Source: Clostridia bacterium (GTDB lineage: Bacteria > Bacillota > Clostridia > Oscillospirales > Acutalibacteraceae). From it: a stretch of 64,000 bases of DNA. The first letter of the stretch is position 1. Every line of letters starts with the position of its first letter. Location: contig JAFQVM010000016.1 in the NCBI GenBank assembly GCA_017407995.1, forward strand, positions 1-64,000, in the 5' to 3' direction. Of the stretch, positions 41,545 to 53,650 are shown piece by piece. The translations under genes and the position numbers were made by a program. The notes beneath the pieces were generated by a model. The model saw only the letters and a list, made by a program, of their open reading frames with translations. It ran no database searches and was not told the origin of the DNA.

Positions 41545-44025
41545 ATGGATAATAAAATCTTCTTGATAGGAAATGCACATCTTGACCCTGTGTGGCTGTG
41601 GAGAAGAACAGAGGGTTATGCTGAAATCAAATCTACATATCTCTCAGCGCTCCAGAGGATGAAAGAGTATCCCGATTATGTTTTTACATCTGCAGCGATA
41701 AGCTATTATAAATGGATAGCCGAGAATGAGCCTGAGATGTTCGAGGAGATAAAGCAGAAGATAGCTGAGGGCAGGTGGGACATAGCAGGCGGAATGTGGG
41801 TACAGCCGGACTGCAATATGCCGTCGGGTGAAGCTTTTGCACGCCATATGCTCTATTCACAGCGTTTTCTTCTTGAAACAACAGGCAAAAAGGCAGAGTA
41901 CGGATATAACGTTGACTCTTTTGGCCATAACGGAATGATGCCTCAGCTTCTTAAAAACGGCGGTATGAGCGCATATGTGTTTATGCGTCCGGATAAGCAC
42001 GAGAATCCGGATTTACCGACCTGCTCATTTCTTTGGGAATCTCCGGACGGAACACGTATTCCTACATTCAGACTTCCTATGGGCTATGCAGACGACGGCT
42101 TTTCGGCAGAAAGGTATCCCGAATATGCAGATATAGATAGATATGAGGCTAAGGTAAGGGAGTCTGCCAAGATAGCAGACAAAGTAAATCAGCCTGTTAT
42201 GAACTTCTATGGTGTCGGCAACCATGGTGGCGGACCTACAATCCGTGCCATGGATACACTCTCACGTGTTGTTGCAGAGAGTGACGGTAAAGTTAAGTTC
42301 TCAGGCCCGACAGAGTTTTTTGAGTGCCTGAGGGCGGCTGTTGATATTGAATCACTTCCTGTTGTCAGAACCGACCTGCAGCACCATGCAAGCGGATGTT
42401 ATGCGGCAAACAGCAGCGTTAAACGTCTTAACCGCCGAGCGGAAAATGAGCTTATTACAGCTGAGAAGTTTGACTGGCTTTCTCACGTTCTTACGGGAAC
42501 AAAACTCAGAACTGCGGATTTACAGAAAGCATGGGAGAAGGTTCTTTTCAATCAGTTCCATGATATTCTTACGGGCTGTTCTATCAGAAGCGCATATGAG
42601 GAGGCAGCAAATTCTTTCGGTGCAGCCAGAGATATGGCGTGGGAGGTTGGCAACTTTGCCATTCAGCGTTTGTCATGGCGAGTAAATACCGAGGACTTGT
42701 TCACAAAGCCCGGAAAAGAGGACGGCAAGGAAAAGTTCAGAACTTCGAGCGAGGGAGCACCCTATGTGTTCTTCAACCCGCATTCTTACCCTGTTGAAAC
42801 TCAGGTTTATATGTCGGGTATTGCCAAGAGCGTTTGTGACAGTGACGGACAGTCTGTACCTTTCCAGATAGTAAGAGCTGAGCGTACTAACGGCGATGAT
42901 AACTACGACACAATGATTACCGCAACTATTCCCGCACTCGGCTGGTCAACCTACTATATTTATTATAGGGAAGAGCAGGAGAGCGTTGAGACCGAGCTTA
43001 AAGCGGACAGCTTGACAATAGAAAACGAGCTTGTAAGCGTGACATTTGATAAGTTTACAGGTTACATAGTTTCCTATAAGGATAAACAGAGCGGTGTTGA
43101 ATATGCTGCGAAGCCGCTTGCGAAGCCTGTGATTATTGAGGATTACGAAACAGATACCTGGTCGCATAGAGTTTTCGAGTTCAGAAATGAGATAGGTGCA
43201 TTTTGCGATGCAAAACTTGAAGTGACGGAGTGCGGGCCACTGCGTGTCACGATGCGTGTAACAAGCTATTATGGTAAATCTGAGCTTATTCAGGACTTTT
43301 CTTTGGTTAAGGGCTCAAAGAATATTGAGGTTCGCTGCAAACTGAATTTTGGCGAGCAGTTAAAGATTTTAAAGCTCTCTTTCCCTGTGAATGTCAACAA
43401 CACCGAAGCAGTCTATTCAATGCCCTACGGCTTTATCAGAAAGCTTGCTGACGGTATAGAACAGCCTGCACAGAAGTGGGTTGCAGTCGAGAACGAGGAC
43501 GGCTCAGGTGTGGCACTTCTTAACGATTCAAAATACTCCTTTGATATCAAGGGTAACGATATGCGAATGGCAATAGCCAGAGGTTGTGGCTTTGCCGACC
43601 ATTACGGTATTCGTGATGATAAAATGGAGTTCCAGGACCAAGGCGAACAGTTTGTAAACTATGTTCTTATGCCGTTTGAGAGCGGTGAGATTGGCAAGGT
43701 TGTAAAGGCTGCAAATCTTTTAAATCAGCCTGTTCTGACTGTCAGAGAAACTCATCATAAGGGAGAGTTGTCAACTGTTCACACAGCAATAGAGGTTTCC
43801 GACCCCAACTGCATTGTTGAGGTTATAAAGGGTGAATATGACGGAGAGGGAACAGTTGTCCGCCTTTATGAGATTGCAGGCAAGACAGCTCATGTCAAGG
43901 TAAGTCTAAAAGATTTTAAATGCGGATTTGAGGTTGACCTAAAACCGCAGGAGATAAAGACGGTCTGTGTAAATGTTACAAATGGCAGTATGAGCGGTCG
44001 AGAGACAAACTTTATAGAAATCTAA
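41545..44025 (+). CDS. GH38 alpha-mannosidase
   Basis: This 826-residue cytoplasmic GH38 enzyme has the zinc-binding NAHLDPVW at its N-terminus, the nucleophile Asp in YNVDSFGHNGMMPQLL and HHASGCYAA further on, with C-terminal beta domains. It removes alpha-mannose from imported oligosaccharides such as N-glycan fragments. A longer frame opens at 41512, inside the terminator hairpin. ATG 41545 places the H-x-D motif about ten residues from the start, as in relatives, although its ribosome site (GGTGAT) is weak. The co-directional GH2 and lyase genes suggest a shared host-glycan role. Confidence 0.9.
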   Translation: MDNKIFLIGNAHLDPVWLWRRTEGYAEIKSTYLSALQRMKEYPDYVFTSAAISYYKWIAENEPEMFEEIKQKIAEGRWDIAGGMWVQPDCNMPSGEAFARHMLYSQRFLLETTGKKAEYGYNVDSFGHNGMMPQLLKNGGMSAYVFMRPDKHENPDLPTCSFLWESPDGTRIPTFRLPMGYADDGFSAERYPEYADIDRYEAKVRESAKIADKVNQPVMNFYGVGNHGGGPTIRAMDTLSRVVAESDGKVKFSGPTEFFECLRAAVDIESLPVVRTDLQHHASGCYAANSSVKRLNRRAENELITAEKFDWLSHVLTGTKLRTADLQKAWEKVLFNQFHDILTGCSIRSAYEEAANSFGAARDMAWEVGNFAIQRLSWRVNTEDLFTKPGKEDGKEKFRTSSEGAPYVFFNPHSYPVETQVYMSGIAKSVCDSDGQSVPFQIVRAERTNGDDNYDTMITATIPALGWSTYYIYYREEQESVETELKADSLTIENELVSVTFDKFTGYIVSYKDKQSGVEYAAKPLAKPVIIEDYETDTWSHRVFEFRNEIGAFCDAKLEVTECGPLRVTMRVTSYYGKSELIQDFSLVKGSKNIEVRCKLNFGEQLKILKLSFPVNVNNTEAVYSMPYGFIRKLADGIEQPAQKWVAVENEDGSGVALLNDSKYSFDIKGNDMRMAIARGCGFADHYGIRDDKMEFQDQGEQFVNYVLMPFESGEIGKVVKAANLLNQPVLTVRETHHKGELSTVHTAIEVSDPNCIVEVIKGEYDGEGTVVRLYEIAGKTAHVKVSLKDFKCGFEVDLKPQEIKTVCVNVTNGSMSGRETNFIEI

Positions 44026-44033
44026 TTTTGTAA

Positions 44034-44074
44034 CATACTCCGCTGACAATGAGCTGTCGGCGGAGTATGTTTGT
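44034..44074 (+). terminator. Terminator after the GH38 gene
   Basis: A 15-bp stem (44034-44048 with 44055-44069, one G-U) is followed by a short, weak T tract. Confidence 0.65.
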
Positions 44075-44087
44075 TGGTTATATCTGC

Positions 44088-44117
44088 TTGACTGGTTGTG
44101 GCAGCCTGTGATAAAAT
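44088..44117 (+). promoter_or_regulatory. Probable promoter of the GH2 beta-galactosidase
   Basis: TTGACT (44088-44093) and TAAAAT (44112-44117) are 18 bases apart, about 58 bases before the ATG. Confidence 0.55.
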
Positions 44118-44157
44118 TAATTGAATATTGGCGCATATCTGTGTTTGGGCGCCTTGA

Positions 44158-47271
<3,114 letters not shown>

Positions 47272-47280
47272 AACAAAATC

Positions 47281-47314
47281 ACAGACCGCCGGGTTAATTC
47301 GGCGGTCTGTTTTT
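47281..47314 (+). terminator. Terminator of the beta-galactosidase gene
   Basis: An 11-bp perfect stem (47281-47291 with 47300-47310) is followed by TTTT. Confidence 0.85.
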
Positions 47315-47330
47315 GAGTGATATATTGATA

Positions 47331-47359
47331 TTGCCTCTTTGGTTTTTGTGTGCTATTAT
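47331..47359 (+). promoter_or_regulatory. Promoter of the polytopic membrane protein gene
   Basis: TTGCCT (47331-47336) and TATTAT (47354-47359) are 17 bases apart. Confidence 0.5.
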
Positions 47360-47391
47360 AGCTTAAAGATTTCATTCGGGGGTAAAACCTT

Positions 47392-48822
47392 ATGGATTGG
47401 GGTACATCTTTGATAACAATAGCGCTGACGACGTTGGCGCTTTCATATTCATGGGGTATGCGAGGGCTTGTTGTTGGCGGTGAGAAGGGCGCAATGCTGC
47501 CCGGTGCATATCTTGGTTTGCTGTTGGCATGGTTTTCTGGTTCTGATGTTATAAGGGAAAACTTTTGGATTTTTGTAGCAGCGGGAGCGCTGTCTATGTT
47601 CTTTGGCGGCTCTGAAACTTACGGTCAGACTCTCGGCTTTGTTATTCATCCGGAGCGTCGTCTTGGCGGCAGAATGAAAGGGTATACGGGAGTTGCTCTT
47701 AAAGGTGCGCTGTGGTTTGGTCTGAGCGGAACTGTGCTGGGAATGACTTTCTCTGCGGCAGCCGGTATGTATAAGTGGTATGACATGGTCATAATGGTAT
47801 TGCTGATACCGATAGCACAGATAGTCGGTGTCAGACTCTTCAACTATCCGTTTGACAAAAAGAACGGTGTTTTTCCGACTATGTATTTCTCCGTTGACAG
47901 GCGTGAGGAATGGGGTGGCAATCTTGCAACGATTCTGGTTATTGTCACATTTGTCTGTATGCGTTCAGATGACCTTGCTTTGATACTTGGTTTCGCAGGA
48001 GCGGGCAGCGGAGCACTCGGTTGGGTGATAGCCTTGTGGCTTTACAAAATATCAGAGAGACCGCTCAAAAACGGAAAGTATCTTTTGGGAAAAGCAGCAC
48101 GGAGAGGTTATGTTAACGGCTGGAAGATAATGGAGTATGCGCTTGGTGCAATTGGCGGATTCGGAATATCTCTTTTGTACTGCCTGAAATTTGACAGCGT
48201 AGAGCACCGTATTGCCCTGATTGAAAAGTCAGGAATATGGTCGCCGATAGCAGATTTGGAGCCGTGGATTTCCGTTGCGGCATTTGCTGTACTTATGTTG
48301 TCGGTGCTTCAGTATGTAGTGGCATATATCAAGACTAAAAATGCCGAGGGAAAAGTTTTCAAGGACCCATATATACTTGACTCAATAGAGCGACCTTTGT
48401 ATTATCTGTTACCGTTAATGGCGGTTTTGCTCGGTAGTGTAAATACCGCTAAAGTCATTTCGGGCTTTGTGATATACTGGGTTGTAGTTGAAAAGACAGC
48501 CTTCGGCGGACGGCTTGACGGATATAAAAATAAAGCGAAGATAAGAGTTATCCTAATAATGAGTGCTGTTGCGATACTTGCTTTGCAGATTTTTGCAGGC
48601 GGCTTTGGCGTTATGTCTACATGGCTGCTTTACGGTCTGCCATATCTTATAATGGAATTTGTCTATAGATTCAGTCCTAAGAACCGTGAAAAGATAAAAA
48701 CAGCAGGCGACAGATTACGTGGACTAAAGACATTTTTGAAAGAGGACATAACTGTTTACCCGTTTTTTGTTTTGCAGATAGCGGCCCTTTATGTTTGCGG
48801 AATAGTGGTTTTCTGCCTGTAA
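47392..48822 (+). CDS. Polytopic membrane protein of unknown function
   Basis: This 476-residue integral membrane protein has roughly ten to twelve hydrophobic helices. The conserved-looking polar segments lie near the first helices (SYSWGMRGLVVGGEKGAML, FGGSETYGQTLGFVIHPE, RRLGGRMKGYTG), with many Gly and charged residues that could form a substrate path. It has no transporter signature I recognise. It stands alone behind its own promoter, after the beta-galactosidase terminator. A transport or glycan-related role is only a guess from location. GGGGGT precedes the ATG. Confidence 0.7.
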   Translation: MDWGTSLITIALTTLALSYSWGMRGLVVGGEKGAMLPGAYLGLLLAWFSGSDVIRENFWIFVAAGALSMFFGGSETYGQTLGFVIHPERRLGGRMKGYTGVALKGALWFGLSGTVLGMTFSAAAGMYKWYDMVIMVLLIPIAQIVGVRLFNYPFDKKNGVFPTMYFSVDRREEWGGNLATILVIVTFVCMRSDDLALILGFAGAGSGALGWVIALWLYKISERPLKNGKYLLGKAARRGYVNGWKIMEYALGAIGGFGISLLYCLKFDSVEHRIALIEKSGIWSPIADLEPWISVAAFAVLMLSVLQYVVAYIKTKNAEGKVFKDPYILDSIERPLYYLLPLMAVLLGSVNTAKVISGFVIYWVVVEKTAFGGRLDGYKNKAKIRVILIMSAVAILALQIFAGGFGVMSTWLLYGLPYLIMEFVYRFSPKNREKIKTAGDRLRGLKTFLKEDITVYPFFVLQIAALYVCGIVVFCL

Positions 48823-48863
48823 ATTTTTTAAAGTTTGATATTTAAGTTTTTTTTGATAAAGTA

Positions 48864-48892
48864 TTGCAAAAAAGTAAACCTTATGTTATTAT
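48864..48892 (+). promoter_or_regulatory. Promoter of the tRNA-Asp/tRNA-Thr unit
   Basis: TTGCAA (48864-48869) and TATTAT (48887-48892) are 17 bases apart. A small hairpin (CGTTCGGTG...ACCGAACG, 48899-48918) lies in the leader just before tRNA-Asp. Confidence 0.6.
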
Positions 48893-48925
48893 AATGTGCG
48901 TTCGGTGAAAACCGAACGAGCAGAT

Positions 48926-49002
48926 GGCCCGGTAGTTCAGCTGGTTAGAACGCTAGCCTGTCACGCTAGAGGTCGACGGTTCGAGCCCGTTCCGGGTCGC
49001 CA
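48926..49002 (+). tRNA. tRNA-Asp (GTC)
   Basis: The cloverleaf begins GGCCCGGTAG. The anticodon loop CTGTCAC gives GTC, and CCA is encoded. Confidence 0.95.
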
Positions 49003-49005
49003 TTT

Positions 49006-49081
49006 GCTGCTATGGCTCAGGTGGCAGAGCACATCCTTGGTAAGGATGAGGTCACCAGTTCGAATCTGGTTAGCAGCTCCA
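49006..49081 (+). tRNA. tRNA-Thr (GGT)
   Basis: The acceptor GCTGCTA pairs with TAGCAGC. The anticodon loop TTGGTAA gives GGT, and CCA is encoded. It follows tRNA-Asp by three bases. Confidence 0.95.
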
Positions 49082-49118
49082 AAAGACACTCGCTTTGAGC
49101 GGGTGTCTTTTATTTTTT
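49082..49118 (+). terminator. Terminator of the tRNA-Asp/Thr unit
   Basis: A 12-bp stem (49082-49093 with 49099-49110, one G-U) is followed by a T-rich tract. Confidence 0.85.
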
Positions 49119-49128
49119 TAAATTTAAA

Positions 49129-49180
49129 GGTTGACAAATGTAAACCAAGATGTTATTATTTGGGTAGACAATTGTCAACC
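49129..49180 (+). promoter_or_regulatory. blaI promoter with twin BlaI-type operators
   Basis: TTGACA (49131-49136) and TATTAT (49154-49159) are 17 bases apart. Two related 18-base dyads, GGTTGACAAATGTAAACC (49129-49146) and GGTAGACAATTGTCAACC (49163-49180), overlap the -35 and the transcription start. This matches repression by a BlaI/MecI dimer at each site. Confidence 0.85.
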
Positions 49181-49204
49181 TTGGTTTTATGAAAGGGGTT
49201 CCAT

Positions 49205-49585
49205 ATGGAAAAAAAGACTAATCTTACCGAATCTGAGTGGAAAGTGATGGAGAAGTTGTGGGAGAGCGCACCCATGACAATAACCCAGCTTGTAAACGCC
49301 GTAAAGGACGAGACTGGCTGGGCAAAGGCTACGGTTATAACCATGCTAAACCGCATGGAGGCAAAGGGCGCAGTTTACTACAATGCAGGAGAGAAGGCAC
49401 GTCTTTATTATCCTGCAGTTGCCCGTAATGAGGTAGCTGCGCAGGAGACGGAGCATTTTATAGACAGGGTATATAACGGAAGCGTGGGGCTTTTGATAAA
49501 CTCGCTTGTTGACAACAAGCAGTTTTCCAAGGCAGAGATTGACGAGCTTTATGCCATATTGAAAAAGGCAGAGGAGGAACTCTGA
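49205..49585 (+). CDS. BlaI/MecI/CopY-family repressor
   Basis: This 126-residue protein has an N-terminal winged helix (LTESEWKVMEKLWESAPMTITQLV, WAKATVITMLNRMEAKG) and a C-terminal dimerisation helix region. It should bind the twin dyads upstream and be inactivated by cleavage when the partner protease is triggered. ATG 49205 has AAAGGGG upstream. It overlaps the next gene (TGATG), the classical blaI-blaR1 layout. Confidence 0.92.
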   Translation: MEKKTNLTESEWKVMEKLWESAPMTITQLVNAVKDETGWAKATVITMLNRMEAKGAVYYNAGEKARLYYPAVARNEVAAQETEHFIDRVYNGSVGLLINSLVDNKQFSKAEIDELYAILKKAEEEL

Positions 49586-51090
49586 TGCTTGAAAGTTTGA
49601 TAACGTCAAGCATACTGATAGTAGTAGTTCTGCTTGTCAGAATGATTTTCGGCAAGAGGGTGAAAGCTGTTGTGTGCTATGCACTTTGGCTGCCTGTATT
49701 GCTAAGATTGTTATTGCCTATGCCTTTGGTGCAAAATCCGTTGGTTTACGAGCCACAGGAAACATCGGAGGTGTATTTTGACTACGGTGATGACTCTGTT
49801 TTAGCTGTTCAGAGTCCGCAAGCTGACGAAAACAAGCAAGCTGATATATCAGACGAGTCTGAATATATCTCTTTGACAGATGTTATTTCTGCTTTATACA
49901 TCACGGGAGTTGCTGCTTTAGCTGCTGTTTTTGCTGTTTCTGATTTTGTGTTCAGAAAAAGGCTTAAGAAAACTGCTTCACAGCTTGATATAGCGCAAAG
50001 CAAGCTGCCGATTTTCAAAACAAACGCTCTTACATCGGCATGTCTTGTAGGTGTGTTTTCTCCTTGTATATATATTTGTTCATCTTTAGATGAGCAGGAT
50101 TGTGATGTCAGCAGTATCATAGCCCATGAACAGAGCCATTATAATCATCGTGACCACGTTTGGTCATTTTTGCGATGTTTATGTCTGTGCATATGGTGGT
50201 TTAATCCGCTGGTGTGGGTAGCAGCCCGTGAATCGATAAAGGACAGCGAGCTTGCATGCGATGAGTCAGTTGTAAAATCGTTTAGTGATTCACAACGCAT
50301 ACGCTATGGTAAAACCCTTGTTTCAATGCTTAGAACTTCAACAAATCCTCTGATGATTACTGTGCCTATGCTGTCACACTCGGACGGTATGAAGGAAAGG
50401 ATTGGTATGATTGTGAAAAGGCGAAAAGTCAGTAAGTTAGCTGTTTTTGCTGCAGTATTGCTTTTGGTTACAGCATCTGTATTTACATTTACAGGTTATG
50501 CAAACGACAGCAAAACTGTGGTGTCTGAGATAAAAGAGACAACTGAGGTAATATCTCAGAGTGCAAACGAAGCTGATACAACAGTCGAACAGACGACTGA
50601 GCCTGAACAAATCGAAACAACGGATAAGGACGATACAGAAGTTCCTGTATATGAAGTGCCATCTGCGCCAATCGGTTTCACGGTAGATAATACTAAGTTC
50701 AAACTAAAATCTCCGCTCAACTATGATACTGTGATTATCACACGTGAATATCAAGATGACAAGAGCGGTATAAGCCTGTATGTTCCTGACAGACAAGGTA
50801 AGACGACATATGTTACTGCGGCAGAGGTTGCGGTAGTGCGTAAGGTTGTATATGCAGGCGATGACGCAGATAATTCGAACTATGGAAACTATGTTGTTCT
50901 TGACCATTGTAACGGCTATGTGACTGAATACAGACACCTTGACGAAATCTTTGTCAAAGAGGGCTGTGCTGTAAACGCAGGTGACAAGATAGCAACCATG
51001 GGACGCACGGGCGCTTGTACGGGAACGTGCTTGGGTTTTGCTGTTAAGTATTACGGTAAAGAAATTGACCCATCAACAGAAATTTTTTAA
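49585..51090 (+). CDS. BlaR1/MecR1-like M56 membrane protease with a degenerate LytM domain
   Basis: This 501-residue integral membrane zinc protease has N-terminal TM helices, the cytoplasmic HExxH motif H181-E-Q-S-H185 with the downstream Glu in SELACDES, a further TM helix near 290-315 and a Thr/Glu-rich extracellular linker (about 315-375). True BlaR1 ends in a penicillin-binding sensor. Here the last 120 residues resemble an M23/LytM peptidase (GNYVVLDHCNGYVTEYRHL, GRTGACTGT). The HLHFEV motif is changed to CLGFAV and the first metal His is missing. The domain is thus probably a non-catalytic binding module, perhaps for peptidoglycan fragments. It is coupled to blaI by TGATG. Confidence 0.85.
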   Translation: MLESLITSSILIVVVLLVRMIFGKRVKAVVCYALWLPVLLRLLLPMPLVQNPLVYEPQETSEVYFDYGDDSVLAVQSPQADENKQADISDESEYISLTDVISALYITGVAALAAVFAVSDFVFRKRLKKTASQLDIAQSKLPIFKTNALTSACLVGVFSPCIYICSSLDEQDCDVSSIIAHEQSHYNHRDHVWSFLRCLCLCIWWFNPLVWVAARESIKDSELACDESVVKSFSDSQRIRYGKTLVSMLRTSTNPLMITVPMLSHSDGMKERIGMIVKRRKVSKLAVFAAVLLLVTASVFTFTGYANDSKTVVSEIKETTEVISQSANEADTTVEQTTEPEQIETTDKDDTEVPVYEVPSAPIGFTVDNTKFKLKSPLNYDTVIITREYQDDKSGISLYVPDRQGKTTYVTAAEVAVVRKVVYAGDDADNSNYGNYVVLDHCNGYVTEYRHLDEIFVKEGCAVNAGDKIATMGRTGACTGTCLGFAVKYYGKEIDPSTEIF

Positions 51091-51123
51091 TCTTTAATAT
51101 CCCTATTCTAAACTTCACACAAA

Positions 51124-51158
51124 GGCGGACGGCAGAAAAATTCTGCCGTCCGCCGACT
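51124..51158. terminator. Bidirectional terminator after blaR1-like and hydroxyacid dehydrogenase genes
   Basis: A perfect 13-bp stem (51124-51136 with 51142-51154) is followed by TTT and lies between convergent genes. Confidence 0.85.
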
Positions 51159-51159
51159 T

Positions 51160-52119
51160 TTATTTGTTAACAACGTTTCTGGGATTGCCGTCAATAAAAG
51201 CTTTTATATTTCCTTTCAAAATTTCTATAAGCCTTTTTCTTGTTTCCAATCCTGCCCATGCGACGTGCGGGGTTATCAAACAGTTGTCGCACGAGAGCAG
51301 GGGATTGTCAGCTGCAGGAGGTTCTGTGGAAAGAACATCAACGCCTGCGCCTGCAAGCTTGCCATTTTTGAGAGCTTCGGCGAGAGCATCTTCGTCAACA
51401 ACAGGACCTCTTGATGTGTTCACGAGAAACGCCGACGGTTTCATTTTAGCAATGAAGTCTTTGTTGACCATCTTTTCTGTCTGCGGTGTAAGCGGACAGT
51501 GAAGTGATACAAAATCTGAGTTTTTTAGCAGTTCATCAAGCTCTACAAATTTTGTTTTACCTTCTGTTGTGTTCGGTGTTGAGGAGCGTGAGTGCGCTAA
51601 AATATTCATTCCGAAAGCCTCGGCAATCTTTGCAACCTCACGACCTATCTGACCGTAGCCGATAATACCGATTGTTTTGCCTTGGAGTTCCGAGAGCGGA
51701 GTTTTCCAAAAGCAGAAGTGCTGACAGTTACTCCACTCACCGTTTTTTACAGCTTCGTTGTGCACGCTTACCTTGTTTGAATGTTCAAGTAAAAAGGCGA
51801 AAACAAGCTGAGCGACAGCAGCGGTGCTGTATGACGGCACGTTGGAGACGGGGATTCCACGCTGTTTTGCAAAATCAATGTCTATGACGTTGAATCCCGT
51901 GCTGAGCAGGGCTATAAACTTAAGGTCAGGCAGTTGAGCCATAACATCTGCGCTAATGGGGGTTTTATTGGTTATGATAATGTCGTAGCCGAGCGCACGT
52001 TCGATTATTTTATCAACAGGTGTGCGGTCATATACCGTGAACTCACCGAACTCTTTGAGAAAATCCCACGACAGGTCACCTGGGTTGGTGGTGTGTCCGT
52101 CAAGAATTACTATTTTCAT
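51160..52119 (-). CDS. D-2-hydroxyacid dehydrogenase
   Basis: This 319-residue NAD-dependent dehydrogenase of the glycerate/phosphoglycerate family has the Rossmann motif GIIGYGQIGREV, the Arg of VNTSRGPVVDE and the catalytic His of ITPHVAWAG. It likely reduces hydroxypyruvate/glyoxylate or a related 2-oxoacid; there is no ACT/ASB domain of SerA. It follows the patatin gene on the minus strand by 17 bases with a GAAAGGAAA ribosome site, so they share a transcript. The exact substrate is uncertain. Confidence 0.9.
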   Translation of the reverse strand: MKIVILDGHTTNPGDLSWDFLKEFGEFTVYDRTPVDKIIERALGYDIIITNKTPISADVMAQLPDLKFIALLSTGFNVIDIDFAKQRGIPVSNVPSYSTAAVAQLVFAFLLEHSNKVSVHNEAVKNGEWSNCQHFCFWKTPLSELQGKTIGIIGYGQIGREVAKIAEAFGMNILAHSRSSTPNTTEGKTKFVELDELLKNSDFVSLHCPLTPQTEKMVNKDFIAKMKPSAFLVNTSRGPVVDEDALAEALKNGKLAGAGVDVLSTEPPAADNPLLSCDNCLITPHVAWAGLETRKRLIEILKGNIKAFIDGNPRNVVNK

Positions 52120-52136
52120 ATTTGTTTTCCTTTCGA

Positions 52137-53477
52137 TTATAAATCCTTGCCTTTTTCATTCATTATCGATGCATAGCAGAACAGCGCAGCACAGAAAGTT
52201 TGAGGAGTAATATCTGCTACCGCCCATAGCCTGCGTTTTTCTGCGGGGTTCAAAAAGTTTTTCAGCATCAGCTTCAGGCAGTAAGCCAAAAGAAACTTTT
52301 TGTCAAAATTGTCAAGCACAAGTTTTAAGAGGTCTATGCTGATGCCTTTGTCAAGCTTTTCGGAAAGTATATCCACTTGTTCGCCGTACTCTTCAGTTAT
52401 GAGTGAGGTACAGTTTTTCAAAACAAGCTTGTTCATGGAGTCCATAGTATAAACATCTCTTGGATTGAGTTCGAAAATCTCTGCTGCAGCTTCTGCGCAG
52501 TAAAGGACATTTGAATTAAATTCAAACGGTCTGTCGTCATAGCCACGCAGGTGATTAAGTATGCTTTCACGACCGTTTTTTTCAAATCTGTTCGCATTGG
52601 GGAGACCTGAAAAAATATACTCAAATTTGGAAGAGCAGTAGACTTCAAAAGGAGTTATCTTGTATTTTTCAAATCTCTTAAAAGAATAGTAGTATCCGTC
52701 AAGCATATCGAAAGCTTTGTAGGTATCAAGCTCGCCTTGTTTGATGTGGTTAAGGGATGTTTCTTTGTCAAACATCAGCATACCGCCGAACTTTTCGGTT
52801 AGCGGACGTTTGCTTACAATATAGCGGAACTTTATGCCCTCATAATCTTTAAGTTTAGACCCTGAACTGCTTCCGATATTTATTATAACGATATCTTCGG
52901 CACCTGCATCAATGGCCATTTGGATGGGCATATTGTCGGAGTATCCGCCGTCCACAAAAGCTGCTTCGCCGATTTTGTATGATTTCATAAACGGAAACGC
53001 AGCAGCGCTTGCGAGTACGTAATCAGCGGCTTTGCCTACAGGTATATCCTCTATAAACATCTCAACGGGTTTGATTTTAGGGAAAGTAGTAGTAACAAGG
53101 CCGAACTTGACAGGCGACAACCTGAGACTTTGCTCATCCATAAGACCCTTTACGAGTTCTTGCAGCGGTGTGTAGTCAGCACCTCCGTTTAGCAGAGCTT
53201 CCTTAGCAATGATTTTCAAAAAGTTTTCATGATTGGAGTTTTCCTCGTCGGAGTAGTCAACAAATTTCTGGAAAACACTGTCCATGCTCATGTTTTGCCA
53301 TATGTTGAGGGCATCGTCGTATTTGTCGAGCGCCATCAATGCGCCGTTTAGCGCACCGACAGACGTACCTGTTACGATATCTGGATAAAAACCCATTTTA
53401 CGCAGAGCAGTCCATGCACCTATCTGGTAACCGCCTTTTGCGCCTCCGCCGCTGAGAACAACAGCTTTTTTGCCCAT
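52137..53477 (-). CDS. Patatin-like phospholipase
   Basis: This 446-residue protein has an N-terminal patatin domain with the oxyanion loop GGGAKGG (10-16), nucleophile Ser39 in GTSVG and the catalytic Asp in DGGYSDN. The C-terminal 180 residues, rich in helices (LVLDNFDKKFLLAYCLKLML), have no family I recognise. It is likely a lipid acyl hydrolase in the cytoplasm; no signal peptide is present. I chose ATG 53477, which has GGAGG upstream, over a 20-residue longer frame. It leads an operon with the hydroxyacid dehydrogenase. Confidence 0.88.
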   Translation of the reverse strand: MGKKAVVLSGGGAKGGYQIGAWTALRKMGFYPDIVTGTSVGALNGALMALDKYDDALNIWQNMSMDSVFQKFVDYSDEENSNHENFLKIIAKEALLNGGADYTPLQELVKGLMDEQSLRLSPVKFGLVTTTFPKIKPVEMFIEDIPVGKAADYVLASAAAFPFMKSYKIGEAAFVDGGYSDNMPIQMAIDAGAEDIVIINIGSSSGSKLKDYEGIKFRYIVSKRPLTEKFGGMLMFDKETSLNHIKQGELDTYKAFDMLDGYYYSFKRFEKYKITPFEVYCSSKFEYIFSGLPNANRFEKNGRESILNHLRGYDDRPFEFNSNVLYCAEAAAEIFELNPRDVYTMDSMNKLVLKNCTSLITEEYGEQVDILSEKLDKGISIDLLKLVLDNFDKKFLLAYCLKLMLKNFLNPAEKRRLWAVADITPQTFCAALFCYASIMNEKGKDL

Positions 53478-53650
53478 TATGATTCCTCCTGAAAAGGGTA
53501 GAATAGAGTATATGCAAGAAAATCTAATTGTTTTCATAATTATATCATATGCGGGCTGCGAGTAAAAGATATTTTAATAAAATACATATTTTCAGTTGAA
53601 AAGATTGGAAATATGTTATAAAATTATAAGGATAAGTATGAGGTGAAGTT

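Noticed and set aside
48896-49192. 98-codon plus-strand open frame over tRNA-Asp and tRNA-Thr
   Set aside because: It reads straight through two tRNA genes and a terminator, so it is not a protein gene.
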